Source: H111-94 sp034436045
GTDB lineage: Bacteria > Chloroflexota > Ktedonobacteria > Ktedonobacterales > Ktedonobacteraceae
Assembly: GCA_034436045.1 (NCBI GenBank)
Contig: DAOTVZ010000159.1
Location: forward strand, 1-14,292
DNA: 14,292 bases
Direction: 5' to 3'
This document shows, one piece after another, positions 4,972-13,085 of the stretch (position 1 is the stretch's first letter; each line of letters opens with the position of its first letter). The translations under genes and the position numbers were made by a program. The notes beneath the pieces were generated by a model. That model was not told the DNA's origin. It did not search any database and worked only from the letters and a program-made list of their open reading frames with translations.

Positions 4972-7900
4972 ATGACAATTAAAAGCGGCACATATCGGTT
5001 AGATATTGAAGATACTGTAGCAGAAACCTGGGGAAAAAAGTTCCAGCAAGGGTTGCAAGGTGATAGTGGGGCTGATGTATCGAACATCTTCGATTTAAGC
5101 GTCGTTATTCCAACCAGAAATGAACGAGATAATATCGGACCTCTCCTGGAGTCATTGCAGAATGCTCTGCATGGCCTGTATGTTGAAGTCATCTTCGTTG
5201 ACGATAGTGATGATGATACATCTGAAGTCATCCAGGATGCAAAAAGAGCGCTGGACTCGTCTCTGCTATGTATTCAACTGGAACATCGTTTAGCCGGAAA
5301 GGCACGTGCTGGTGGCCTGGCGACTGCCGTTGTGTATGGCATGAGCATGGCGCAGGCCGGGTATATCGCGGTGATCGATGCGGATCTTCAGCATCCACCA
5401 GCTTTGTTGCGCCAGCTTTACGAGCAGGCGGTGATGCAGGACGTAGACCTGGTACTGGCCAGCCGTTATATCCAGGGTGGCAGTAATCAAGGGCTGGCCA
5501 GCGGAGGGCGGCGATTGATTTCTGTTGGCATGAAATGGATGGCCAAACTACTCTTTCCTGAGCAATTATGGCGTATCTCTGACCCTTTGAGCGGTTTTTT
5601 TCTCTTGCGCCGGTCGCTGCTGAACAATGTATCGCTTCGCCCCATTGGCTATAAGATTCTGCTGGAGGTTTTGCTCCGCTGTCAGTGGCAAGATGTTCTC
5701 GAGGTTCCCTACTGTTTTCATGCGCGGATTCATGGGCAGAGCAAGGCGAATCTGCACCAGGGAACATTAGCCTTGCTCCATATGCAGCGTTTGTGGCGCG
5801 AAGTTCCGGCAGCGGGGCGTATCTGGAAAATAGGCATGCTGCTTCTCTTCAATGGCCTGGTTGCGTTAGCATTGATCCTTACCAATAAGGCGCTGGCAAC
5901 GACCTGGCCCAATCTTAATGTGATAGTTTTCGTGATGGTTGCTTGCCTGGATTTTGTTCTGCTCAACCGCGCGATTTTCCCTGCTCGATTGACAGCAGGC
6001 AAAGAGGAGCTTGAGCTATCCACTCTGGTGTCTCTTGAGGATACACGGGAGATTGAACATACAGCTCAACAATACGACATTAAGAATGGTCATTATCTTC
6101 ATGTAGATAAAGAGAGCGTAGTGTCGCTCTCAAAGCAGCGGAGGATGCCGTCTTCCAGGTTCGGTCTGATGCGACGATTCCAGGCGAGGAAGGGAAAAAA
6201 GGTTTTTGAAAAGCTGCCAGCCGTAGTGGCAACGCTAGCAGTACTGCTGGCGGCTGGCTGGATTATCTATGCGCGACCGGGTGCATGGTTGCTGCTGGCC
6301 GTTCTGTTTATTGGCGTGGCAGTGACGTTTACCGAGAATATTGCCTGGGATAAGGCTATTACGATGGTGCTGGCTATTGCTGTTGGAGCTTCCACGCTTG
6401 ATTACTTGAGCTGGCGCATTCTCGCCACGAACTGGCAGGGCTGGTGGCTCTCTGTGCCGTTACTCTGGGCCGAGTTTATGGGGGCAGTGCATGTGCTTGG
6501 GTTTCAAATTACAACCTGGCCTCAGTGGTCTCCAGAGATAGGACAGGGTGACGACCCGACGCAGTTCCCGATTTTTGTCTTTATCCCCACTGTCAACGAA
6601 GGGGCCGCAATTCTCAGGCCGACATTAGAAGGGATCATAGCGGCGCGTGATAAGTACCTGGCGCGGTATCCTCATGGTCAGGTAACGATTGTGGTGTGTA
6701 ACGATGGGTTTGTGGCGAAGGCGGAGAACTGGCAAGAGGTAGAGGTGCTGGCGAAGGAACTGGGCGTCTGCTGTATAACCCGCACCAAAAAAGGTGGGGC
6801 GAAGGCGGGCAATATTGAAAATGCGCGCCACGAACTGCACGCTACCGGTGATGCGCTCCTCGTTATCTTTGATGCCGACCAGATTGCCAAACCCGATTTC
6901 CTGCTCAAAACCATTCCGCCATTCCGCGACCCCAAAATGGGTTGGGTACAGACCGGGCAATACTATGCAAACCTCGATAATCCCGTCTCCAGGTGGGCCG
7001 ATGACCAGCAATCCATGTTTTATAATCTGCTTTGCCCTGGCAAGGCGGCTTTCAATGCCGCGTTTATCTGTGGGACAAACGTGGTTATTCGTGCCGCTGC
7101 ATTGGACCAGATCGGTGGCTTGCCGCAGGATTCGGTAACGGAGGACTTTGCAGCTTCCATTACCTTGCATCCGACCTGGCGCAGTATCTACCTGACTGAT
7201 ATTCTCGCCACCGGCCTGGGGCCACTGGATATGCCGTCATACCTCAAGCAACAGGGGCGTTGGGCGTTAGGTACGCTGGGGGTATTTCGCACCCATTGGC
7301 GGGAAATCTTGCTTCCGAAGAAGCATGGCCTGCGGCCTGGGCAACGTATTCAGTACTTTCTGGCCTGCACGCATTACCTGTGCGGTCTACGCGACCTCAT
7401 CTATATCCTCAGCCCGATTCTGTTTATCGTCACCGGTATTCCGGCGGTGCGCAGCACGTATTTGAGCGATTATCTCTGGCATTTCCTGCCATACTGCCTG
7501 ACGGGGATGATTGCGCTCTGGTACACGGCGCGTGGCGTGACCGGCTTGCGGGGTATTGTGATCGGCTTTGGCTCCTTTCCTGCTCTGATCAACAGCCTGC
7601 TCTCCGTCATCTTACGGCGCAAGGTTGGTTTTGCGGTGACCTCCAAGCATCGGAATGGGAAGAATTCTTATGGATATCTGGGAATATATATCTTCTTTTT
7701 CTTACTCTGTATTGCTGCTCTCGTCTGGGCGAGCCAGGTCAGGAGCCAGGAACAAACCTCTCTGCTCATCAGTGTGATGTGGGTGGTCTACTCAATGGTC
7801 ATGCTGGGTAGTTTCCTCTGGCTCAGTTTCAAAGATATACGCTTTCATGCGACCTTACGGCAATCTAAGGAGGTTGCGACTCATGCGAACCAGCATTATC

Positions 7901-8949
7901 CCGTGAAGCTATTGGATCGCAAGCGTGGACTCAACCCGGTGTGGAACCTGGGATTGACCGCGTTGCTGGCCAGCCCCATTCTCGCCAGTAACGCTTTAAG
8001 CTCTCTGGCAATATTCAACGGTGGTGCGTCTACCCCCTTTATCATCGGCCAGGAGAAGCTGGCAGCGCCATACTTCGGCCTGACCCTGCCGATTCAGTTG
8101 TTAAAGAGCCAGCCGCCGGTACTGGCACAAGAACTTAACACGCAGTTTTCCATCATTGGGCGCACGCAAGATATTCATGATAAGTTTGATAGAGCCTGGG
8201 CCGACCAGTTGGAGGCGCAGCATGCCAGCCCCTGGGTTATCCTCCAGTTTGGCGTGTTCGGCCCTCATCAAACGCCACCGCTTGATGCCAACCTCCCGGC
8301 GATTATTAACGGTCTGCATGATCCAGAGATCAGGCGCTGGGCCATAGCGATTCGCGATTTCGACAAACCGGTCTATTTGACCATTCTTCAGCATGCCGAC
8401 CGCAACTGGTCACTGTCATCAGGTGTCGCCAACGGTGGTATTCCGCAGGATGTACCGAAGGCGTGGATGCATGTGCAGGCTGTTTTCCGCTCGGTTGGAG
8501 CCGACAACGTAGCCTGGGTGTGGGCACCGGCTGATCCTATCCACGATCAAGCCTATGCGCCTCCTCCATCAACTATCGATGCCGTTCTGCAAAGCTTTAT
8601 TAACTACCCCGGCACAAAATGGGGAGATCCGCGTGTGGTACTGCATAACCTTGTGCAGCGCTACCCGACGAAACCACTCTTTGTAGAGGCCAGCGTTGAT
8701 GGCCCAGCAGCACAAAAGGCCGCCTGGCTTACAAAATTTGGACAGGCCATCGATGATATCCCGCAAGTCTATGCAGCCTTCTACCATGAGGGCGGTCCGG
8801 GTCTGGCTCTTAACGACTCGCAAATCGAAAGCTGGTCGCTGGCATCTGATCCTGATTCGCTGGCAGTCATGCGGCGTCTCGTGATCGACTTGAAAACAAA
8901 GGCGGTTGCTCGTTCTTATGGGCCTTCGAGCAACTCTGTTGCGAAGTAG
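4972..8949 (+). CDS. Tripartite DPM-like GT2 / cellulose-synthase-like GT2 / GH26-like membrane protein
   Basis: This 1325-residue protein joins three modules. (1) Residues 41-265 form a DPM/GtrB-like GT2 (VVIPTRNERDNIG, DD at 77-78, DADLQHPP at 136-143, DPLSGFF at 204-210), followed by two membrane segments (about 286-303 and 315-333). (2) After a charged linker come four membrane segments (415-510) and a BcsA-like GT2 with Asp578 (CNDG), Asp634/Asp636 (FDADQ), TED (723-725) and QQGRW (760-764), followed by about five membrane segments (796-952). (3) One more membrane segment (about 991-1012) leads to an extracytoplasmic GH26-like domain (1030-1290) with GADNVAWVWAP and KPLFVEAS, but HADRNW where GH26 enzymes have HE(M)N and an acid/base Glu. 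No PilZ domain is visible. Likely roles are polyprenyl-phosphate sugar synthesis and beta-glycan polymerisation with export. ATG 4972 has CGGGAG 4 bases upstream and is preferred to the in-frame TTG at 4957. Confidence 0.88.
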   Translation: MTIKSGTYRLDIEDTVAETWGKKFQQGLQGDSGADVSNIFDLSVVIPTRNERDNIGPLLESLQNALHGLYVEVIFVDDSDDDTSEVIQDAKRALDSSLLCIQLEHRLAGKARAGGLATAVVYGMSMAQAGYIAVIDADLQHPPALLRQLYEQAVMQDVDLVLASRYIQGGSNQGLASGGRRLISVGMKWMAKLLFPEQLWRISDPLSGFFLLRRSLLNNVSLRPIGYKILLEVLLRCQWQDVLEVPYCFHARIHGQSKANLHQGTLALLHMQRLWREVPAAGRIWKIGMLLLFNGLVALALILTNKALATTWPNLNVIVFVMVACLDFVLLNRAIFPARLTAGKEELELSTLVSLEDTREIEHTAQQYDIKNGHYLHVDKESVVSLSKQRRMPSSRFGLMRRFQARKGKKVFEKLPAVVATLAVLLAAGWIIYARPGAWLLLAVLFIGVAVTFTENIAWDKAITMVLAIAVGASTLDYLSWRILATNWQGWWLSVPLLWAEFMGAVHVLGFQITTWPQWSPEIGQGDDPTQFPIFVFIPTVNEGAAILRPTLEGIIAARDKYLARYPHGQVTIVVCNDGFVAKAENWQEVEVLAKELGVCCITRTKKGGAKAGNIENARHELHATGDALLVIFDADQIAKPDFLLKTIPPFRDPKMGWVQTGQYYANLDNPVSRWADDQQSMFYNLLCPGKAAFNAAFICGTNVVIRAAALDQIGGLPQDSVTEDFAASITLHPTWRSIYLTDILATGLGPLDMPSYLKQQGRWALGTLGVFRTHWREILLPKKHGLRPGQRIQYFLACTHYLCGLRDLIYILSPILFIVTGIPAVRSTYLSDYLWHFLPYCLTGMIALWYTARGVTGLRGIVIGFGSFPALINSLLSVILRRKVGFAVTSKHRNGKNSYGYLGIYIFFFLLCIAALVWASQVRSQEQTSLLISVMWVVYSMVMLGSFLWLSFKDIRFHATLRQSKEVATHANQHYPVKLLDRKRGLNPVWNLGLTALLASPILASNALSSLAIFNGGASTPFIIGQEKLAAPYFGLTLPIQLLKSQPPVLAQELNTQFSIIGRTQDIHDKFDRAWADQLEAQHASPWVILQFGVFGPHQTPPLDANLPAIINGLHDPEIRRWAIAIRDFDKPVYLTILQHADRNWSLSSGVANGGIPQDVPKAWMHVQAVFRSVGADNVAWVWAPADPIHDQAYAPPPSTIDAVLQSFINYPGTKWGDPRVVLHNLVQRYPTKPLFVEASVDGPAAQKAAWLTKFGQAIDDIPQVYAAFYHEGGPGLALNDSQIESWSLASDPDSLAVMRRLVIDLKTKAVARSYGPSSNSVAK

Positions 8950-8977
8950 TTGAGTATAAGGAGCAAAGGATAGAACC

Positions 8978-10564
8978 ATGATTCAGGCCTCTTTACAACA
9001 ATCTACACTCAGATATGTCGCTCGAAGACAGGTGAAGGTCGGTGTACTCCCGTCGTTCTGGCCGCTTATCCTTATTCTGGCAATACAAGCTGGTGTTTCT
9101 CTGATTACCTTACATAATACAGCTTTTCAAGATGAGGCGCTTTACCTCTACGCTGGACGGCAGATTTTCCACTACTGGATGGGGGGGCCTGTCCCTCTTG
9201 ATCGTTATGCCTACTATTTCTCAGGTTATCCCGGTTTTTATCCGGTAATCGGGGGAATCCTCGATATGATCGGCGGGCTAGAACTTGCCCGCAGTTTCAG
9301 CCTTGTGTGTATGCTGGGCGTAAATATCGTCATTTACGTGAGTACAAAAAAGTTCTTTCAGCGCACGGCAGCTATCTTCGCCTCGGCTACCTATGCCTCC
9401 TTGGGAACGGTGTTATTCGTTGGTCGCCTGGCCACATTTGATGCCCTGTGCCTGTTCCTGATCGCGCTGGCAGCGGGTATTGCCTATAGAGTCAGTACCA
9501 GCCATCGCCCCTGGTTGGCGTTGATGGTTGGGCCGCTACTCGTTCTTGCAATCCTGGCCAAATATGCCGCACTCCTCTTCGTTTTTCCGGTGCTGGGTAT
9601 TCTGGTTTTTTGCAGTTTTGTCTGCCTGGGTTGGTGGCGCATGGTGCTACGTCTCACTCTGGCTATCATCGCTATGCTGATTAGCCTTGTCGTGATATAC
9701 CACTTCATGGATAAGCTGGCCTTTCATGCTATCGATGGCTCTACACTCAATCGTACACCTTTGATTGAGAAAACGCGGCTAGAATTGTTCGCGCATGTCC
9801 TCTATATGGGGGGTGTGGTCTATGTGGCGGCGTTCGGGGGATTAGTGCTGGTTTTCCTTTACCAGAGACGCTTTTTCCTACTGAGTTTGCTCATCTTTGG
9901 TTCATCATGGCTGGTACCGGCCTACCATATCTATAAACAGGAAGGGGTTTCGTTGGACAAGCACATGGCCTTCAGCCTCTTCTTTGCTATGCCTCTGGCC
10001 GGTTATGCCCTTGCCTGGCTGACCAGCCAGGTGGGGCAAGGGGTCGCCAACCTCAATCGGCACTACTGGCTGGCCGGGTTATCAGTCGTGTTGATCGTCT
10101 TTATCCTGGGCATGCAGCAGTCTCAGAACATCTACGCGCAGTGGGCGAATACTTCAGATTTAAGCTACGTGTTGCACACCCAATTGCGCGATGGAAGCGG
10201 GCGCATCCTCGCTGAAGATATTGAGGTTTCCCGCTATGATGCGGAGGATATTACCGAACAGTGGCAGTGGAATGGTGTCTCGTTCTTCTACTATGTCACC
10301 TCTACGCATAAGCAACTCTTTAACGATGATGCCTTGCGACAGGCGATTGATGATCGCTATTTTGCCATCGTTGAACTCAGCTTCAACTACCAGCCTGCTG
10401 AGGCGATTGTCATTGCGCAGCAGATGGTAAAGACGAGAAATTATGATCTCATCGCCAAAATACAATTTCAGAACTCGTTCGGTATAGGCCATTTCTACAT
10501 CTTCCGTCGTGCAGCCGTGGCAGGACATGGTAATTTTACACATATGTCGCAAGTCATCATTTAA
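8978..10564 (+). CDS. GT-C membrane glycosyltransferase, ArnT/PMT (GT39/GT83)-like
   Basis: This 528-residue protein has about ten hydrophobic segments between 27 and 380 and a soluble C-terminal part (about 385-528). The first outer loop carries FQDEALYLYAGRQ with Asp52-Glu53, the acidic pair that GT-C enzymes of the PMT/ArnT group use for catalysis or metal binding. Further family-like marks are LARSFSL (103-109), FDALCLFLIALAAG (154-167), ILAKYAALLF (192-201) and SLDKHM (325-330). Such enzymes take a sugar from a polyprenyl-phosphate carrier and transfer it outside the membrane to lipid, protein or glycan. The neighbouring fusion protein contains a DPM-like domain that could make that donor. 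The ATG has AAAGGA 7 bases upstream and lies 28 bases after the synthase stop, so co-transcription is likely. Acceptor and sugar are unknown. Confidence 0.8.
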   Translation: MIQASLQQSTLRYVARRQVKVGVLPSFWPLILILAIQAGVSLITLHNTAFQDEALYLYAGRQIFHYWMGGPVPLDRYAYYFSGYPGFYPVIGGILDMIGGLELARSFSLVCMLGVNIVIYVSTKKFFQRTAAIFASATYASLGTVLFVGRLATFDALCLFLIALAAGIAYRVSTSHRPWLALMVGPLLVLAILAKYAALLFVFPVLGILVFCSFVCLGWWRMVLRLTLAIIAMLISLVVIYHFMDKLAFHAIDGSTLNRTPLIEKTRLELFAHVLYMGGVVYVAAFGGLVLVFLYQRRFFLLSLLIFGSSWLVPAYHIYKQEGVSLDKHMAFSLFFAMPLAGYALAWLTSQVGQGVANLNRHYWLAGLSVVLIVFILGMQQSQNIYAQWANTSDLSYVLHTQLRDGSGRILAEDIEVSRYDAEDITEQWQWNGVSFFYYVTSTHKQLFNDDALRQAIDDRYFAIVELSFNYQPAEAIVIAQQMVKTRNYDLIAKIQFQNSFGIGHFYIFRRAAVAGHGNFTHMSQVII

Positions 10565-10597
10565 CTGTAGATATTATCAATGTAAAAGGGGAAAATC

Positions 10598-11767
10598 ATG
10601 TTAGAAGTAAAACCTGATACTGATGTGGTTGGTGTAGTGCGCACGCTGGATGGCATTGAAGCGGCCACCCGCCGTGTCATTGCACAAGTAGGTGGCATGG
10701 CCTCTGTCATCAGGGGGGCTAAGATAGCGGTACTCAAGCCTAACTTTGTGGCGGGCAGGTCTGCTGAGACAGGGGCAACTACCAGTTTTGTCCTGATGAA
10801 AACGGTCGCCGAGGAGGTACGCGCCTGCGGTGCAGAGCCGGTTCTCTGCGAAATTCCAGGGACCGAGTTTGACCGTGAGGCCACCTATACCATCCTGGGC
10901 GTTGAGCAATTCTGCGCGGATAATGGTATCCGTCTTGTGCGCATCGACCCGGAGGGAGGTGAGCAGGATTGGGTTGAACTGCGACCCGCCGGAGCAAAGC
11001 GCCTGCGTCACTTTTGCATCCCCCGGCTCTTGCAAGAAGCCTGCTTCATCAATCTGCCGGTCCTCAAGACGCATGTTGTTTCGACCATGACGCTCGGCAT
11101 GAAAAATCCGATGGGTATTTTGCCGCGCCCCGACCGGCGGGCCATGCATACCTTTGGCCTCGCTCAGAGTATCGTCGATATGAACCTGGGCATTAAGCCT
11201 GATCTGACGATTGTCGATGGCAGCGTGGGCCAACATGGTGAAGGGCCGCTCTACGGCGAGAAAGCCGACCTGCAAGTGCTGGTAGCCGGACGCGATAGTC
11301 TGGCGGTCGATCTGGTCTGCTGCCAACTGGTTGGTGTGCAGCCACGCGACGTTCCCTATCTGCGGCTGGCGCTGGAACAACTGGGTCAACCCTTGTGGCA
11401 ATTCGTAGGTGAGGAGGTGCGCCTGATCAAACAATTCCAGCTTCCCCGACAGAAGACATCGTATCGCTTTATCTTCTGGCTCATGTACCCGTTTGACTAT
11501 CCTTATAGCTTTATCGCGGGGCGTGGGAAGCATTTCTGTACGGCGTTGTACAGCACCGGTCTGGTGGGAACACGCCCCCAGATCAACCAGGAGCGCTGCA
11601 CACGCTGCGGTACTTGTGTGCAGTCCTGCCCACTGCCGGGGGTCATCGACCTGCAAACGTTGAAGGTCGATTATGGCACCTGCCAGCGTTGCCTGCTGTG
11701 TTATGAGTCCTGCCCTGAGCATGCGATCAGCGTCAGGGGCTATTCAGGGGTGGGGAGACAGTCGTAA
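10598..11767 (+). CDS. DUF362 protein with C-terminal 2x[4Fe-4S] ferredoxin domain
   Basis: This 389-residue soluble protein has a DUF362 domain over about residues 40-270: KIAVLKPNFV (42-51), INLPVLKTH (151-159), TLGMKNPMGILPR (165-177), IVDGSVGQHGEGP (205-217) and a GRDSLAVDLVCCQLVG segment (231-246). A bacterial-type ferredoxin tail follows with two complete CxxCxxCxxxC(P) motifs: Cys334/337/340/344 and Cys362/365/368/372. These should hold two [4Fe-4S] clusters and imply electron transfer; the substrate of the DUF362 part is not known. Its place between a GT-C enzyme and an extended SDR suggests a redox step on a sugar, lipid carrier or lipid anchor (inference). The ATG has AAGGGG 6 bases upstream, and the gap to the preceding gene is 33 bases. 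The long antisense frame over this gene is a shadow. Confidence 0.88.
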   Translation: MLEVKPDTDVVGVVRTLDGIEAATRRVIAQVGGMASVIRGAKIAVLKPNFVAGRSAETGATTSFVLMKTVAEEVRACGAEPVLCEIPGTEFDREATYTILGVEQFCADNGIRLVRIDPEGGEQDWVELRPAGAKRLRHFCIPRLLQEACFINLPVLKTHVVSTMTLGMKNPMGILPRPDRRAMHTFGLAQSIVDMNLGIKPDLTIVDGSVGQHGEGPLYGEKADLQVLVAGRDSLAVDLVCCQLVGVQPRDVPYLRLALEQLGQPLWQFVGEEVRLIKQFQLPRQKTSYRFIFWLMYPFDYPYSFIAGRGKHFCTALYSTGLVGTRPQINQERCTRCGTCVQSCPLPGVIDLQTLKVDYGTCQRCLLCYESCPEHAISVRGYSGVGRQS

Positions 11768-11786
11768 TACTCACGATAAAAAGAAG

Positions 11787-11800
11787 TGTTACAAGTAACA
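11787..11800. promoter_or_regulatory. Short palindrome TGTTAC-AA-GTAACA, possible operator
   Basis: TGTTAC and GTAACA form perfect 6-base arms around an AA centre in the 71-base gap ahead of the second extended SDR. The symmetry is that of a dimeric regulator site or a very short hairpin. There is no U-tract and no clear promoter next to it. A 14-base palindrome can arise by chance. Confidence 0.25.
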
Positions 11801-11838
11801 TTGCTTGAATGCGTGATGAAGGAAAGGAAAGAGAAAAA

Positions 11839-12876
11839 ATGAAGGTATTAATCACTGGAGCTACAGGATTACTTGGTACTCATTTGATTCAAGAACTACA
11901 ACAGCGTGGAGAGCAGATTCGCGCGCTGGTCTTGCCGGTAGAGAACGCGGATAGGTTGATCACGCAAGGTGTGGAGGTCGTGCGGGGGGATGTGACAGAT
12001 AAAGACAGCCTACCTCCTGCTGTCAGAGACATTGAGGTTGTGTTTCACCTGGCAGGCATGATGGGGGTGAATCGCCCCTTTGCCGACTACCATCTGGTAA
12101 ATGTAGTTGGTTCTGAGAATCTTTATCTAGCGGCGCAGGCAGCGGGAGTGCGTCGCTTCGTTCATACCAGTTCGCACACGGTCTATGGGCTGGGTCATGG
12201 CCGCTTCTTGACGGAGAAGGACAGATTGTTGCCCGACCCTGATCCCTATTGTCTTACGAAGGCCGAAGCTGACCGCCTGATTCGCCATCTGATGCTGGAA
12301 AGTTCGATAGAGACGGTCATTCTGCGTCCGGGCACCTTCTTTGGGCCAGGAGATCACCTGCATTTTGGGCGCATCGCTCAGCGCATGGTGCGTGGCAAAG
12401 GTGTCATTATTGGACGCGGAGACAATGCCCTGCCCTTCTGCTACGTGACGGACGTGGTGCAGGGCTTCCTGCTGGCGGCCTATCACAAGAATGCTCCTGG
12501 CAATGCCTATAACATCAGCAACGATCATCCTATGACGCAGCAGGAACTGTTCAATGCAGTCGCGGACGACGTTGGTGGAAAACGCCCTACCCTGCACCTG
12601 CCCTATTGGCCGACGTACTATGGTGCCTTTATGGCCGAGAAACTTGGCCAATTCACCCATACCAGGCCGCTCGTGACCCGGCTCGCCACGATGCTCTTTG
12701 GCAGCGACACAAAGCACAGCATAGAGAAGGCGCGTCGTGAGTTGGGCTACGAACCAGAGGTTGATTTGCGTGAGGGTATCAGGCTGACGGCTGCGTGGTA
12801 CAACGCTGGCGGTATGGAGCAGTCCTTTGTGACTCAGAGCAGTCAGTATGCCCCCCTGGGAGGTGCCTCGAAGTAG
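11839..12876 (+). CDS. Extended SDR, NAD-dependent epimerase/dehydratase family (copy B)
   Basis: This 345-residue protein is a paralog of the protein at 2108-3130 and aligns with it almost without gaps from the first residue. Motifs are TGATGLLG (6-13), Asp51 in GDV, HLAG (70-73), catalytic SSH (111-113) and Tyr137/Lys141 in YCLTK, followed by FFGPGD, YNISND and the ARRELGYEPEVDLREGIR tail. Here the third residue of the catalytic triplet is His where copy A has Thr, and the substrate-side residues differ, so the two may act on different substrates or steps. The first in-frame ATG is at 11809, but ATG 11839 is chosen because the fold begins there and GGAAAGGAAAGAG lies just upstream. It sits between the DUF362 gene and the UPF0104-like gene. 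The substrate is not determinable; a sugar nucleotide or a lipid-linked group is plausible. Confidence 0.92.
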   Translation: MKVLITGATGLLGTHLIQELQQRGEQIRALVLPVENADRLITQGVEVVRGDVTDKDSLPPAVRDIEVVFHLAGMMGVNRPFADYHLVNVVGSENLYLAAQAAGVRRFVHTSSHTVYGLGHGRFLTEKDRLLPDPDPYCLTKAEADRLIRHLMLESSIETVILRPGTFFGPGDHLHFGRIAQRMVRGKGVIIGRGDNALPFCYVTDVVQGFLLAAYHKNAPGNAYNISNDHPMTQQELFNAVADDVGGKRPTLHLPYWPTYYGAFMAEKLGQFTHTRPLVTRLATMLFGSDTKHSIEKARRELGYEPEVDLREGIRLTAAWYNAGGMEQSFVTQSSQYAPLGGASK

Positions 12877-12924
12877 CACATTGGATGATGAATGTATGTC
12901 GTTGATCTGTGCATGTGGGTGATG

Positions 12925-12998
12925 GTAGGGGGCAGTTCATCGCGCCCGTGCGTGCGACTGTGAGGCATGTGGGGGAAGGCGAGCGCGGTGAACTGGCC
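12925..12998. repeat. Decayed REP-like inverted repeat
   Basis: CAGTTCATCGCGC (12933-12945) pairs with GCGCGGTGAACTG (12983-12995) with a single G-T wobble, around a 37-base loop. The left half, starting GTAGGGGGCAGTTCATCGCG, resembles the palindromes at 3424-3505 (GTAGGGGCGTGAT...), and the right half in reverse complement (GGCCAGTTCACCGCG) resembles it again. It fills most of the largest gap inside the run (12877-13085) and may be an old pair of the same interspersed repeat. Confidence 0.6.
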
Positions 12999-13085
12999 TC
13001 AACAGAGACTTGCCCTCATGGAGGTCGCCCTATGGATGCGGGTAAAAATCCACTTTTGTAATGGAAAGTGATAAAGAGGATAGAA

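Noticed and set aside
4629..5231. A 200-codon minus-strand frame across the GT2/synthase junction
   Set aside because: It overlaps the ends of two well-supported plus-strand genes and has a low-complexity Ser/Leu/Pro-rich product without family marks.
10601..11722. A 373-codon open frame on the minus strand opposite the DUF362 gene
   Set aside because: The plus-strand protein has a good ribosome binding site, the DUF362 motifs and eight correctly spaced cluster cysteines. The antisense product has no recognisable motif and is a codon-phase shadow.
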